A DNA stretch of 64,000 nucleotides from Verrucosispora sp. WMMD573 (GTDB taxonomy: Bacteria > Actinomycetota > Actinomycetes > Mycobacteriales > Micromonosporaceae), in the NCBI RefSeq assembly GCF_027497175.1, contig NZ_CP114901.1, positions 5,518,001 to 5,582,000 of the forward strand, written 5' to 3'. Shown here piece by piece: positions 1 through 9,088 of this stretch (its first letter is position 1; every line of letters begins with the position of its first letter). Under the pieces are notes generated by a model. The model did not search any database and had not been told where the DNA came from. It worked only from the letters and a program-made list of their open reading frames with translations. Both the position numbers and the translations under genes were made by a program.

Positions 1-20
1 GCGAAACGTCCTGCTACTAT

Positions 21-1046
21 ATGTTTGTGAACGCAATATCCCGTACGACCGACTTGTCCGCACAGCAGACCGGCACTCCCGCTGTCGACGTCACCCGGTT
101 GCGCAAATCCTACGGCGAGGTGCGCGCCGTCGACGGGGTTGACCTGCGCGTGCCGGCCGGCAGTGTCTACGGAGTACTCGGCCCCAACGGTGCCGGCAAG
201 ACCACAATCGTTCGAACACTCGCCACCCTCATCCCGCCCGACAGCGGCGAGGTCCGCGTACTCGGCCACGACGTGGTGCGCGAGGCCGGCGCGATCCGCG
301 ATCGGATCGGGCTGACCGGGCAGTATTCGTCCGTCGACGAGGAGCTGTCCGGCCGGGACAACCTCGTCCTGCTCGCCCGGCTGCGGGGCTTCTCCTGGGG
401 CTCGGCGCGCAGCCGCGCCGAGGAACTGCTCGCCACGTTCGACCTCGACGAGGCCGCCTCCCGGCTCGTGCGGACCTACTCCGGTGGCATGCGCCGACGG
501 CTGGACATCGCCAGCAGCACGATCGTGACGCCCGACCTGATGTTCCTCGACGAGCCGACGACCGGGCTCGACCCACACAGCCGCAACCAGGTATGGGAGC
601 TGGTCCGGAGCATGGTCGCCGAGGGCGCCACCGTCCTGCTCACCACGCAGTACCTCGACGAGGCAGACCAGCTCGCCGACCGGATCGCGGTCATCGACCA
701 CGGCCGGGTCATCGCCGAGGGCACCCCGGTGGAGCTGAAACGGTCGGTGGGGTCGAGCGTGCTGCGAGTGCGACTGCGCGCCGCCGAGCAGCGAGAGACG
801 GCCGAACGAATGCTGGCCGAGGCCCTGGGCACCTCGGTGCGCACCGGAGCCGACCGGGCAGAGCTGACCGCGCAGGTCGCCGCGGAGGATGAGGCCACCC
901 GGGCGCTGGCTGCCCTCAGCAACGCCGGCATCGGGCTGGCCGAGTACTCCTTCGGCCACGCCACGTTGGATCAGGTGTTCCTCGCCCTCACCGGGCACCC
1001 CGCGGACGGCGAGCGGCCCGGGACCGACCCCGAGGAGGCAGCGTGA
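21..1046 (+). CDS. DrrA-family antibiotic-export ABC ATPase
   Basis: Cytoplasmic ATP-binding subunit of a two-component drug exporter. The Walker A motif GPNGAGKTT is at residues 54-62, followed by a [12 protein letters not shown] signature, the Walker [11 protein letters not shown] and an H-loop region reading TTQYLDEAD, which is typical of DrrA (daunorubicin-resistance) ATPases. The C-terminal 100 residues match the DrrA accessory domain. It overlaps the permease gene by 4 bases (GTGA), so the two are co-translated. No ribosome-binding site precedes the ATG. A TACTAT hexamer at 15-20 stands six bases before an in-frame GTG at 27, so a leaderless start at 27 is possible. The exported compound is unknown. 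Confidence 0.93.
   Translation: MFVNAISRTTDLSAQQTGTPAVDVTRLRKSYGEVRAVDGVDLRVPAGSVYGVLGPNGAGKTTIVRTLATLIPPDSGEVRVLGHDVVREAGAIRDRIGLTGQYSSVDEELSGRDNLVLLARLRGFSWGSARSRAEELLATFDLDEAASRLVRTYSGGMRRRLDIASSTIVTPDLMFLDEPTTGLDPHSRNQVWELVRSMVAEGATVLLTTQYLDEADQLADRIAVIDHGRVIAEGTPVELKRSVGSSVLRVRLRAAEQRETAERMLAEALGTSVRTGADRAELTAQVAAEDEATRALAALSNAGIGLAEYSFGHATLDQVFLALTGHPADGERPGTDPEEAA
25..36. promoter_or_regulatory. Imperfect TTGYGWACGCAA operator-like motif at drrA start
   Basis: TTGTGAACGCAA followed by TA overlaps the likely drrA start. It closely resembles the perfect palindrome TTGCGTACGCAA, also followed by TA, at 1903-1914 in front of the SRPBCC gene. Shared sites suggest one repressor, for example a TetR-type protein outside the window. 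This is inference. Confidence 0.4.
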
Positions 1047-1867
1047 GCAGCGCAGTGGAAGCTGGTACCGGCCGGGACGTGTCATCCCTCGCCGCGGCGC
1101 GGCCACGGCGACCCGGCGCCATGTCGTCCACTCTGACCTTCGCCTGGCGGGCGGTGCAGAAGGTACGCCGTGACCCGACGCAGATCCTTGAGGCACTCGG
1201 TGTGCCGATCATGTTCACGCTGGTCTTCGGTTTCCTCTTCGGTGGCGCCCTGGCTGGCTCGACCTCCAGCTACATGCAGTTCTACATCCCGGGCATCGTG
1301 GTCTTCACCGGGATCATGATCAGCATGCGGATCGGCGCAGTGGTCAACCTGGACAACTCCCGGGAGGTGTCCGACCGCTTCCGCGCACTCGCCATCTGGC
1401 GTCCCGCCGCCATCGTCGGCACCCTGCTCGGCAACAACGTGCTCTACGTCGTCGGCTGCGCGGTCGCCGTGGCGGTCGGTCTCGCGGTCGGCTTCCGGCC
1501 GGAGGGCGGAACGCTCGGCGTCCTGGCCACAATCTTGATCACCCTGGTCTTCGTCTTCTCCTTCTCCTGGGTGTACGTGGTCTTCGGGCTCGCCCTGAAG
1601 TCGCCGACCGCCGCATTGAGTGCCTGCCAGGCCATCGTCTTCCCGGTGTCGTTCGTCAGCAACTTCTTCGTGCCGCAGGAGACGCTGCCCGGCTGGCTCC
1701 AGGCCGTGGTGGGCCTGAACCCGTTCGCGCTGACAATCACTGCCGCCCGTGGTCTGGCCCACGGTACGGCGACCGCCGGAGAGGTCGGTGCGGCACTGGT
1801 CGGCTGCGCGGCGCTGGTAGCGATCTTCGGCCCGCTATCCATGGTCCTGTACCGGCGCCGGGCCTGA
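1043..1867 (+). CDS. DrrB-family ABC exporter permease
   Basis: Integral-membrane subunit (274 aa) of the ABC-2 type, partner of the ATPase it overlaps by 4 bases. GAGGAG six bases before the GTG gives a ribosome-binding site inside the upstream gene. After a polar N-terminus of about 40 residues there are six hydrophobic stretches, with the ABC-2 signature region around [17 protein letters not shown] before the last segment, as in DrrB proteins. The pair most likely exports, and gives self-resistance to, a natural product. The nearby NDP-hexose 2,3-dehydratase suggests a glycosylated one. The substrate cannot be read from the sequence. Confidence 0.93.
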   Translation: MSSAVEAGTGRDVSSLAAARPRRPGAMSSTLTFAWRAVQKVRRDPTQILEALGVPIMFTLVFGFLFGGALAGSTSSYMQFYIPGIVVFTGIMISMRIGAVVNLDNSREVSDRFRALAIWRPAAIVGTLLGNNVLYVVGCAVAVAVGLAVGFRPEGGTLGVLATILITLVFVFSFSWVYVVFGLALKSPTAALSACQAIVFPVSFVSNFFVPQETLPGWLQAVVGLNPFALTITAARGLAHGTATAGEVGAALVGCAALVAIFGPLSMVLYRRRA

Positions 1868-1902
1868 CCCACCCGGCAGGTACGCGGCCACGACCATCAC
1901 CT

Positions 1903-1914
1903 TTGCGTACGCAA
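1903..1914. promoter_or_regulatory. Palindrome TTGCGTACGCAA upstream of SRPBCC gene
   Basis: Perfect 12-base dyad 34 bases before the GTG of the SRPBCC gene. It is nearly repeated at 25-36 at the start of drrA. It is a probable operator for a dimeric repressor. Confidence 0.5.
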
Positions 1915-1948
1915 TACCGATTACACGAGAAGGGAACACGGCTACCCC

Positions 1949-2425
1949 GTGGACAGCGACCGTATGACCCAGCCACCTGCCGTCACCGCGCAGATGCTCA
2001 TCCGCAAGCCCGCCGCCGAGGTCTTCCAGGCGTTCGCGGACCCGGCGGTGACCACGAAGTTCTGGTTCACCGAGAGCAGCGGACGGCTCGAACCCGGCGC
2101 CACCGTCACCTGGACCTGGGGGATGTACGGCGTCTCCACCGTGGTGACCGTCAAGGAGGTCGAGGAGAACAGCCGCATCCTGGCCGAGTGGGACTCGGAG
2201 TCCCCCACCCAGCTCGAGTGGCGGTTCCTACCCGGCGAGGGCGACACCACCCTGGTTCGGGTCACCGAGACCGGATTCACCGGCACCGCCGACGAGGCCG
2301 TGGCGAAGGCGATTGACTCGATGGGCGGATTCACCATGGTGCTGTGCGCCTGTAAGGCGCTGCTGGAGCAGGGGGTACTGCTCAACGCGGTCGGAGACGC
2401 CCACCCCACCGGCTTCGAGGACTGA
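1949..2425 (+). CDS. SRPBCC (AHSA1-like) domain protein
   Basis: Small soluble protein (158 aa) with the helix-grip START/Bet v1-like fold of the SRPBCC superfamily. The opening pattern of a hydrophobic strand, PAAEVFQAFADPAVTTKFWF and a GATVTWTW strand is characteristic, and it ends in a long helix with FTMVLCACKALLEQG. Family members bind hydrophobic ligands; no catalytic residues are predictable. The GTG at 1949 has AGAAGGGA upstream; an ATG at 1964 is an alternative start. It lies 81 bases after drrB behind its own palindrome, so it is likely transcribed from its own promoter but co-regulated with drrAB. Confidence 0.85.
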   Translation: MDSDRMTQPPAVTAQMLIRKPAAEVFQAFADPAVTTKFWFTESSGRLEPGATVTWTWGMYGVSTVVTVKEVEENSRILAEWDSESPTQLEWRFLPGEGDTTLVRVTETGFTGTADEAVAKAIDSMGGFTMVLCACKALLEQGVLLNAVGDAHPTGFED

Positions 2426-2434
2426 GCACCCGCG

Positions 2435-2463
2435 CGGCGGGTGGACCGGGCGTCCACCCGCCG
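2435..2463. terminator. Bidirectional hairpin between convergent genes
   Basis: Perfect 11-base arms CGGCGGGTGGA and TCCACCCGCCG enclose a 7-base loop. It lies exactly in the gap between the convergent SRPBCC and NDP-hexose dehydratase stop codons. There is no T-run, as is common in actinomycetes. Confidence 0.65.
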
Positions 2464-2468
2464 TCGGC

Positions 2469-3887
2469 TCAGCCGGGGTCCAGCAGGCCGCGCAGGCAGG
2501 CGATCAGGCTACGCGCCGAGACGTTCACGTAGTTGCTGTGCCGGAGCAGTTCCGAGAGCTGGTGCAGGGTCACCCAGCGGTACTGGTCGGTCTCCAGGTC
2601 GGCGTCGTCGGTCTCCACGACCAGGTAACTGCTGCGGGCGCGGTAGAGCCGGCCGCCCTCCTCGGAGAGGATCGCACGGAACCGGACCCGCTCCGGCGGC
2701 GCGTTCAGTACCTGGTCCAGAAAGGGCGGACGCGCCGCGGCAGGTAGGTAGGCGAGCGTGGCTGGCGTGCACTGCACCGTCGGTGCCAGTTCCACCACGT
2801 CGACGAAGCCGGCTTCGACCCGGGCGTGCGCCAGTACGTGCAGCACGCCGTCGATCCGGGTAGCCAGGAACGCCACCACCCCCTGGCCGCAGGGTCGCAG
2901 CATCGGCTGCGACCAGCTCGCCACCTCTCGCCCCTCGGCGTCGACGTCGACGCCGATAACCTCGAAGAAGAGCCCGCTGTCGTGGCGCAACGACACCTCG
3001 CCGAGGTGCCATGCCGCCTGCCCGCGCAGCGCGGTCCGGTCGGCGCCTACCTCGGTACGACTGCGCGCGTCGGTGATCCAGTGCAGCAGCTCGCCGGTGG
3101 TGTGCCGACCGCCCCACCCGGGATGGCAGGAGCGGTGCAGCGCCTCGGTGAAGGCGTCCGGGTCGGGGAACGCCGCCCGGACCGTCAGCTCCGCCGGTAG
3201 GCAGGAGAGCACCGTACGGATGTCCATGTTGACCAGGTCGTCGTGGCGGAGGAGCCGGTGCAGTTGGGCGATGGTGAGCCAGCGGAACCCGGGCGGCGGC
3301 ACGATGTCGTCCTCGGTGAGGACCACCATGTTGCGGTTGCGCTTGCGCAGGAACCAGGATCCGTGCTCGGACTGACGCACATCCACCAGTACCCGGCCCG
3401 GCTCCGGGTTGCGAAAGTGGTGCAGGAACGGCACCGGACGGCCGCCGTGCACACCCGTCCAGTTGCTCCGCGTGGCCTGGACGGTGGGTGCGAGCTGCTG
3501 GCCGTCCTGGTTGCCGGGTTCCGCCTTGGCCTGCACCAGCACCCGCAGGGTTTCGCCGTCGTGGCGGGCGAGCAGGCCGAGGATGCCCACTTCGGGCTGG
3601 TGCAGCACCGGCTGGTCCCAGCGAGGGACTGCCGCGCCGGGCATCTCGATGGAGAGCCCCTCCACCCGGAAGAACCGGCCGCTCTGGTGGGCCAGCACCC
3701 CGGTCTCGGCGTCCTGCCGCCAGCCGCGCAGGCCGGCCAGGGGCACCACGTCCACCCGCATCCCGGCCTGTCGGCGCCACTCGCCCAGCCACTCGTGAAC
3801 GTCGGCGTCGGGGTCTTCCGTCGCGATGACGTGCCGGTCCGCGCAGCGCGGCTGCGACATCCATGATGGTGAGGTCGTCTCCTTCAT
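2469..3887 (-). CDS. NDP-hexose 2,3-dehydratase
   Basis: Enzyme of dideoxysugar biosynthesis (EvaA/SpnO/TylC-VI family) that removes the C-2 hydroxyl of NDP-4-keto-6-deoxyglucose on the way to 2,6-dideoxysugars. About 470 residues, the normal family length, built of two internally similar halves. Each half shows a WHLGEVSLRHDSGLFFEV- or HQSGRFFRVEGL-type strand, a SQPML/DQPVL turn, LAPTVQ and a RFRAILSEEGGR/RVLVDVRQSEHG strand. The chosen ATG at 3887 has a GGGGG tract upstream; the open frame reaches 3917. It is divergent from the DUF899 gene across a strong dyad. Alone here, it implies that other deoxysugar genes lie outside the window. Confidence 0.92.
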   Translation of the reverse strand: MKETTSPSWMSQPRCADRHVIATEDPDADVHEWLGEWRRQAGMRVDVVPLAGLRGWRQDAETGVLAHQSGRFFRVEGLSIEMPGAAVPRWDQPVLHQPEVGILGLLARHDGETLRVLVQAKAEPGNQDGQQLAPTVQATRSNWTGVHGGRPVPFLHHFRNPEPGRVLVDVRQSEHGSWFLRKRNRNMVVLTEDDIVPPPGFRWLTIAQLHRLLRHDDLVNMDIRTVLSCLPAELTVRAAFPDPDAFTEALHRSCHPGWGGRHTTGELLHWITDARSRTEVGADRTALRGQAAWHLGEVSLRHDSGLFFEVIGVDVDAEGREVASWSQPMLRPCGQGVVAFLATRIDGVLHVLAHARVEAGFVDVVELAPTVQCTPATLAYLPAAARPPFLDQVLNAPPERVRFRAILSEEGGRLYRARSSYLVVETDDADLETDQYRWVTLHQLSELLRHSNYVNVSARSLIACLRGLLDPG

Positions 3888-3930
3888 GCGGCCCCCTTCG
3901 CCTGTCCCAACACCCACACCAGTCAGCCAA

Positions 3931-3957
3931 CTTACTTCTATATTCTATAGCGATAAG
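3931..3957. promoter_or_regulatory. Symmetric CTTA-N3-CTATA-N3-TATAG-N3-TAAG operator
   Basis: A 27-base dyad with two nested pairs of perfect arms separated by exactly three bases each. It lies in the divergent promoter region between the NDP-hexose 2,3-dehydratase and the DUF899 gene. It is AT-rich against a GC-rich background and probably overlaps the -10 region. Confidence 0.6.
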
Positions 3958-4033
3958 CGGTGGCGGGCAGGTCCCGGCGCGACCCCGTCACCGCACCGGC
4001 CCACATCGGCAGGACAGGGAGAAGGCGAGCACC

Positions 4034-4768
4034 ATGGACGAGGCCACCGGACCGCCGCCGCTGCCGATGTGGCCGGTCGACGCCGATGTCGGCTACGTGA
4101 CGGCGCGGCTGCGTCTGGCAGAGGCGGAGCGCCGTCTGCGCGACGAGATCGAACGGGTCGCCGCCGCGCGGCGGGAACTACCCCTGGGCGCGTTGGTGGC
4201 CGACCACGCGCTCACCGAGGGGCCGGCCGATCTGTCCGCGGCCGGCCCGCTGCGCGCCATCCGGCTCTCCGCGCTCTTCGGCGCGTACCGCACGCTCGTC
4301 GTCTACCACCTGATGTTCCATCCGGACTGGCAATCCGCCTGCCCGATGTGCTCGCTCTGGGTGGACGGGTTCCACGGCGTCGCCCACCACCTTCGGCAAC
4401 GTACCGCCTTCGTCGTGATCGGCAAGGCACCGGCGAGAGCGCTCCGCGCCTGGGGCGCCCGGCGCGGCTGGGACGGGCTGCGGCTGCTCTCCAGCCACGG
4501 CACCGACTTCAACGCCGACCTACGGGCGGAGTACCGCAACGGCGACCAGCGGCCGATGATCAGCGTGTTGGTCCGCACCGACGACGGCGTCCGCCACTTC
4601 TACAGCCAGCCGGCCAACTTCGTCGACGGGGCCGAGCGCGGCATCGACCTGCTCTCTCCGGTGTGGAACGTGCTCGACCTGCTCCCCGACGGACGCGGGG
4701 ACTGGTACGCCGGCAACACCTACCCACGACTGACCGGGCTGACCGAGCCGACCGATCGACCCATGTGA
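4034..4768 (+). CDS. DUF899 thioredoxin-like family protein
   Basis: 244-residue soluble protein of the DUF899 family, which has a thioredoxin-like fold and whose function is unsettled. The family core YHLMFHPDWQSACPMCSLW is present with its CxxC pair, followed by AFVVIGKAP and the late GIDLLSPVWNVLDL segment. The ATG at 4034 was chosen because GGGAGAAGG precedes it at a good distance; the frame is open further upstream to 3863 without a ribosome-binding site. It is divergent from the deoxysugar dehydratase, and the shared dyad at 3931-3957 is the likely control point. A redox or detoxification role is inference. Confidence 0.85.
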   Translation: MDEATGPPPLPMWPVDADVGYVTARLRLAEAERRLRDEIERVAAARRELPLGALVADHALTEGPADLSAAGPLRAIRLSALFGAYRTLVVYHLMFHPDWQSACPMCSLWVDGFHGVAHHLRQRTAFVVIGKAPARALRAWGARRGWDGLRLLSSHGTDFNADLRAEYRNGDQRPMISVLVRTDDGVRHFYSQPANFVDGAERGIDLLSPVWNVLDLLPDGRGDWYAGNTYPRLTGLTEPTDRPM

Positions 4769-4909
4769 TCCGCTGTCGGCGCTGCCTAGTCTCGTCATTG
4801 TTCACCGACGCAACACCCGCCGCCGTGCTCCGGCCACCGCTCGCCCCGACCCCGGTCCACGCCCGGAGAGGCGAACGATCCGGCGTTGTCCGCGTCCGAG
4901 GAGAGACGA

Positions 4910-6730
4910 GTGCCCGACCTCACCGCGACACCGTGTCACGCTGAGCGCCGTCGAGGCGTACCTCGGCTGGCCGGACGGCTCGCTGGCGCGGCACTCACCG
5001 GGATGACGGCCACGCTGCTGACGTCTTCGCCGGCCCGGGCCGCGGACGGGACCGTCGTGGCGCCAGCCGCGACGGTGTTCGTCGGCCTGCTCGCCCTCGC
5101 CGCGACGACCACCGTCGCAGGTCTGGTACTGCTGCGGCCACTCGCCGCCCCCGGAGCCCCCGCCGCGCGCTGGCTCACCGGCAGCGCGGTCGCCGCCGCC
5201 GCCGCACACCTGCTCCGCCTCGGCCTGGGCGGCGACGCCCCCGTCCCCGCGACGCTGGCGCTCGCGGCAGCCGGCCTTGCCCTGCTCCGGTACGCCGGGC
5301 GACCCGCCGTCGGCGTGCCACTGGCCCTGATCGTGGCCGCCGGCACCGGCCTGCTGGCGCTGCCCGCGCAGACCGTCGGCGGGAGCCTGGCCGCCGCCGG
5401 ACACGGGGTGGCCGCCGCCCTGCTGCTGGGCGGGGTAGCCACGGTGCTCAGCGCCGACCCGACCCGACGATGGCGCGTCACCCGCCGATCCGCCCCCTGG
5501 GCACTCGCCGCCGTCATCGCCGAGGCGGCAGCCGGGGCCATCCGTCTCCACGTCGACCGCACCGCGCCCGGCCTGGAGGAGCCCGCCTGGGGCACTCCGT
5601 TGCGTTGGATCTGCCTGGCGATCGCGCTCGCCGGTGCCGGCGGCCTGCTCGCCGGTCTGCATCACCGGTGGCGTCCGGACCGGACCCTGCTGCCCGGGCA
5701 GGCGATCGCACTGCCCGGAGTCCTCATCGCCGTCATCGCCACCACCACGGTGGCCCTTCCCGCGTCGCCCGGGCACCCCGGCGTACCCCTGCTGGTCACC
5801 CTGGACACCGGTGGCCGGGGAATCCCGCTGGTGGTGGTGCCGCAACGACCCGGCTGGAACCTCGTGCACGTCGGCGCCGAGGGCGTCTCCGTGGGGCTGC
5901 GCACCGACCGACTCTCCCCCGTCGGCCGGCGGCCCGGAGCCGCGAACGGCTGGGCCCTCATCCACCTCCCGCCCGGGGACAGCCGGCTGCACATCGCGTA
6001 CGGGGGACGGACCGCCGTCGTCCGGCTTGATGCCGGCGCAGCCAACGCCGGCGCACCCGACGTGAGTGGCCCGGACGGGCCCGAATGCGTCAGCGCGGCC
6101 CTCGGCGCGCTTCTCCGAGGCACCTCTTCGCCGCTGGAACGCTGCCCGGCGGACCTCCTCACCCCCAGCGACCGGGAAGACCTCAAGACCACTGTCGCCT
6201 TCCTCGCGCCCCGGGCCGAGGGCGCCATCGGCGTCGTCGGTGACTCCTCGGCACGATCCGTCGCGGCGGTCGCCACGGTCACCGCAGCCGCGCAGCGGGC
6301 CGGGCTGCGGGTGGTACCCGCTGGGACCGGACGACATCCGACGCTTGTGGTGACCGGTTGGGCCGAGGCGGAGACGGCGATCCGCGACGCCGCGCGGGGG
6401 CCCAGCGCGACGCTCGGCACCTACCTGGCCCCCTGGCTACTCACCGCGTCGGTGCTGCGGCCCGCCACCGGGCAGATGCTCGCGCTCCGGTTCGACCCAC
6501 GGAAGGAGTCGGTGTCGCGCTACCTCACGGAACTGGCACGCCGCTTCCCCGGCGAGCCCGCCACCGTCTCCGGCTACCTGGCCTGGCAGGGAGACCGACC
6601 CACCGGGCCGCCCCGGATGTACGCCGCCGCCGCGGTGTCCCTGCCCGGTCCCGTGGCCCACGCCGGACACGGCCGGTCCGGGTTCCTGCCCGGGGGTACG
6701 GTGACCGCCGTGACCGGCCCACTCGGCTGA
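4910..6730 (+). CDS. Exported/membrane protein, possibly DUF6239-type natural-product protein
   Basis: About 606 residues. The GTG at 4910 is preferred because GAGGAGAG lies just before it; a TTG at 4886 is also open. An N-terminal signal-like segment ends near ARAADG. About seven hydrophobic segments follow to roughly residue 290, then a large polar, probably extracytoplasmic C-terminal half with the pattern RAEGAIGVVGDSSARSVAAV, reminiscent of periplasmic ligand-binding folds. I recall similar actinomycete proteins filed as DUF6239 natural-product proteins but cannot confirm this. Its position beside drrAB and the deoxysugar gene fits a cluster-associated transport or sensing role. Function is unknown. 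Confidence 0.7.
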   Translation: MPDLTATPCHAERRRGVPRLAGRLAGAALTGMTATLLTSSPARAADGTVVAPAATVFVGLLALAATTTVAGLVLLRPLAAPGAPAARWLTGSAVAAAAAHLLRLGLGGDAPVPATLALAAAGLALLRYAGRPAVGVPLALIVAAGTGLLALPAQTVGGSLAAAGHGVAAALLLGGVATVLSADPTRRWRVTRRSAPWALAAVIAEAAAGAIRLHVDRTAPGLEEPAWGTPLRWICLAIALAGAGGLLAGLHHRWRPDRTLLPGQAIALPGVLIAVIATTTVALPASPGHPGVPLLVTLDTGGRGIPLVVVPQRPGWNLVHVGAEGVSVGLRTDRLSPVGRRPGAANGWALIHLPPGDSRLHIAYGGRTAVVRLDAGAANAGAPDVSGPDGPECVSAALGALLRGTSSPLERCPADLLTPSDREDLKTTVAFLAPRAEGAIGVVGDSSARSVAAVATVTAAAQRAGLRVVPAGTGRHPTLVVTGWAEAETAIRDAARGPSATLGTYLAPWLLTASVLRPATGQMLALRFDPRKESVSRYLTELARRFPGEPATVSGYLAWQGDRPTGPPRMYAAAAVSLPGPVAHAGHGRSGFLPGGTVTAVTGPLG

Positions 6731-6821
6731 CCTGCCGCTGGCCGGATGTCAGTCCGCAGAGCTTCGGGGCGCTTCTCGCCGGCACTGTCGACTACGAATC
6801 GGGGCTGGACGCGCTACCGTC

Positions 6822-7345
6822 ACGCCCTCGACCGAGGTCGACCCGGCGCTGGTGGCCGCGAAGGACGAGGCGTGCGCGCGGCTGTGGCGAGGCGGGTGGC
6901 AGCCGGCCGGAGTCAAGGACCTCCCGACCGAGGCGGAGACGTACACCGCCAATTGCCCAGGATCTGGTCACCCGACACGGCCCTGGATGAGGCGCTACAG
7001 GCCGTCCGGGGCCCCGCCACCGTGCCGTACGCACACCGCATCGGCGTGGTCCACCCACACGAGAGAGAGGGAAGGCGTCCCTGCTCGACGCCGTAGCCCG
7101 GGCCGGCCGCTGCCGCACCGTCTCGTCACCGGGCCTGGCGTTCAGCACCGCCTTCGGCTTCGGCAGCGACCTCGACATCGACATCGACGCGGTCGGCCTG
7201 CTTCTACACCTCGCTGCTGGCGCAGGCACACTGGGCGATGGCTCGGGCCGAGTCGCCGGGCAGCAACGCCGGTCGCGGTCGCCCGCTACGCACCTTCTCA
7301 GACTCCCTCCACCCGGCCTTCTTGATCCTGAGACGCCCGGCGCGG
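6822..7345 (+). pseudogene. Degraded DUF2786-type gene
   Basis: No continuous frame, but three segments in three frames read like parts of one actinobacterial DUF2786 protein. They are DPALVAAKDEACARLWRGGW at 6834 onward, LLDAVARAGRCRT and SDLDIDIDAVGL at 7080-7200, and TSLLAQAHWAMARAE near 7207-7260. At least two frameshifts separate them and no start or ribosome-binding site is evident. It is a dead gene left between the membrane protein and the RibD-like reductase. Confidence 0.6.
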
Positions 7346-7469
7346 TGTCGGATCTGCGGCAGGTCGTTCGTAGAAGAGGTGGAGGCAGTCGGTGTCGGCC
7401 TTCCGGGACAAGGGAGTCGAGACGGCCTGGTACTTGATCTAGTTCGACCGACCATCGAGAGGTGACGGC

Positions 7470-8069
7470 ATGGGCAAGCTCATCTACGTGACGAACGTGT
7501 CGCTTGACGGCTACATCGAGGACGAACGCGGCGCGTTCGACTGGTTTCCACCGGACGACGAATATTTCGCTTTCACCACCGACATCCTGCGGTCTGTGGG
7601 CACGTTTCTCTACGGGCGGCGACTGTACGAGGCGATGGCCGTCTGGGAGACCGACACCGCTCTGGCCGCGCGGTCCGAACTCATGGCCGGCTTCGCGAGC
7701 ACCTGGCAGGCGGCGAGCAAAATCGTGTACTCCACGACCCTCGCCGCGGTGTCAACCGCCGACACCCGACTCGAACGCCGTTTCGACCCCGCCGCAGTAC
7801 ACAGACTGAAGACCGCGGCCGGCAGCGATCTCACCGTAGGAGGTGCCAACCTCGCGACGCAGGCATTCAAGGCCGGTCTGGTCGACGAGTGCCAGCTGTT
7901 CGTCCTGCCCATTGTCGTCGGCGGGGGCAAGCCAGGGCTGCCGACCGGCATACGCACAGAGCTCGAACTCCTCGACGAGCGCCGATTCCGCAACGGCGTC
8001 GTGCACCTCCGCTACCGCCTCTCGGGCAGTGACCGACAGCCCCTGCCCGGTTCGCCGACGCTTGCATGA
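7470..8069 (+). CDS. Dihydrofolate reductase-like (RibD C-terminal domain) family protein
   Basis: 199-residue cytosolic reductase of the RibD_C/DHFR-like superfamily, NAD(P)H-dependent by family. The start MGKLIYVTNVSLDGYIED, the FLYGRRLYEAM helix, KIVYSTTL, the LTVGGANLATQAFKAGLVDE nucleotide-binding segment and the VVGGGKP loop are all in the expected order. GAGAGGTGA precedes the ATG. Many actinomycetes carry several such orphan paralogues whose substrates are unknown. It stands alone between a degraded gene and a YunG-like gene. Its catalytic substrate cannot be inferred from context. Confidence 0.9.
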   Translation: MGKLIYVTNVSLDGYIEDERGAFDWFPPDDEYFAFTTDILRSVGTFLYGRRLYEAMAVWETDTALAARSELMAGFASTWQAASKIVYSTTLAAVSTADTRLERRFDPAAVHRLKTAAGSDLTVGGANLATQAFKAGLVDECQLFVLPIVVGGGKPGLPTGIRTELELLDERRFRNGVVHLRYRLSGSDRQPLPGSPTLA

Positions 8070-8185
8070 CACGCTGAATGCTGGCCAACGCCCCGGTCGA
8101 GATCCTCCTTGACTCTCGATCCGGTCGAGGGCTCACCCTTCACGGAAGCGTCCTGCATGTGTTTGACGAGCTGGGAGGTTCTGGG

Positions 8186-8590
8186 ATGCTCGACCTGGAA
8201 GTATTGCGCCCCATACTTCGGGCGAGCTGGGGAGCCGACACCTGCGACCCGCACGACTTGCAGGATTGGCGGCCAGACAACCCCGCTCGGGGCCAATGCG
8301 GAGTGACTGCGCTGGTCGTCCAGGAACTGCTCGGTGGAGATCTGATCCTCGGCGAGGTCTTCGCGCAGGACGCCAAAATCGGCCACCATTACTGGAATCG
8401 GCTACCCGACGGCCAGGACGTAGATCTGACGGCGGACCAGTTCCGGCAGGGAGAAGTCATCGTCGGCGGTCAGGTGCAGCAACGGCCACCGGGTGCCCCT
8501 CGACGATGCCGTGAGCAGTACGAGACCTTGAGGCAGCGTGTGCTCGCCGAACTCGGCGCACCGACACTGAACCCGCGTGGATCTCCATAG
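8186..8590 (+). CDS. YunG-like family protein
   Basis: 134-residue protein resembling the YunG family, cytosolic and of unknown function. Key features are the opening LEVLRPILRASWGADTC, the central NPARGQCGVTALVVQELLGG, GHHYWNRLPDGQDVDLTADQF, and the C-terminal YETLRQRVLAELG helix. The C, H and D residues (RGQC, HHYWN, DLT) are arranged like a small papain-like or transglutaminase-like core, which is inference. The ATG at 8186 was chosen over the longer frame from 8078 because GGGAGG lies 7-8 bases upstream. No operon partner is evident. Confidence 0.75.
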   Translation: MLDLEVLRPILRASWGADTCDPHDLQDWRPDNPARGQCGVTALVVQELLGGDLILGEVFAQDAKIGHHYWNRLPDGQDVDLTADQFRQGEVIVGGQVQQRPPGAPRRCREQYETLRQRVLAELGAPTLNPRGSP

Positions 8591-8850
8591 CCTGGCGCGA
8601 CCGCGACGACCAGCAGCACCCCGGCGCCCGGGCAGCACTGCGTCTGCTACTGAACCCCCGGCACCCCGAGACCTACACCGGACCACCGCTGTACTGGCTG
8701 TCGTGGACGGCCCACTCCGTCGCAGCCGCCGGCGACAACCGCAGCGTCGCCGCTCTCCACAACGGCGTATGCGGCATCGCCCACACCACCGCCTCCGTCA
8801 GTGATGGCCTGGCCCGCTCGCACTGCTGGCCATCCTCGACCCGTGGTGAA
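8578..8850 (+). pseudogene. Start-less coding-like fragment, unidentified
   Basis: One frame without a start codon reads ISIAWRDRDDQQHPGARAAL followed by RHPETYTGPPLYWLSWTAHS and continues for about 85 codons with coding-like composition. I do not recognise the family. It overlaps the end of the YunG-like gene by a few bases and has no ribosome-binding site, so it looks like the truncated tail of a lost gene. Confidence 0.3.
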
Positions 8851-9088
8851 GCTACGCGCCGACGGCGGCACGACCACCGGCGGCATGAAGATCATCCTCG
8901 GTGCCGCAGCGGTGGACCCTGACTCGGGTGTCGGATCTGAGCGCCCGGATGTGCCGCACCCGGCATACGCTGCGCGGCACGCCGTACCTGCTGCACCGCA
9001 TCGGCTGATCGGTGCGGGTTCCGGTGTCGGGCAAGGGCTCCGGACGAGTCTAGATCGCCGGCATGGACTAGATCGCCGGCCTGGCCTG
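8851..9088. other. Gene-free interval with short direct repeat
   Basis: No credible gene seen on either strand. The 13-base string CTAGATCGCCGGC occurs twice, at about 9051 and 9069, separated by five bases. Nothing else is recognised. Confidence 0.4.

Noticed and set aside
4802..6337. 511-codon minus-strand frame opposite the membrane protein
   Set aside because: Gly/Arg/Asp-rich low-complexity translation typical of an antisense GC-rich frame, with no start signal and no family.
9051..9081. Tandem 13-base repeat as a possible CRISPR or iteron
   Set aside because: Only two copies with a 5-base gap, and no array or replication gene nearby.
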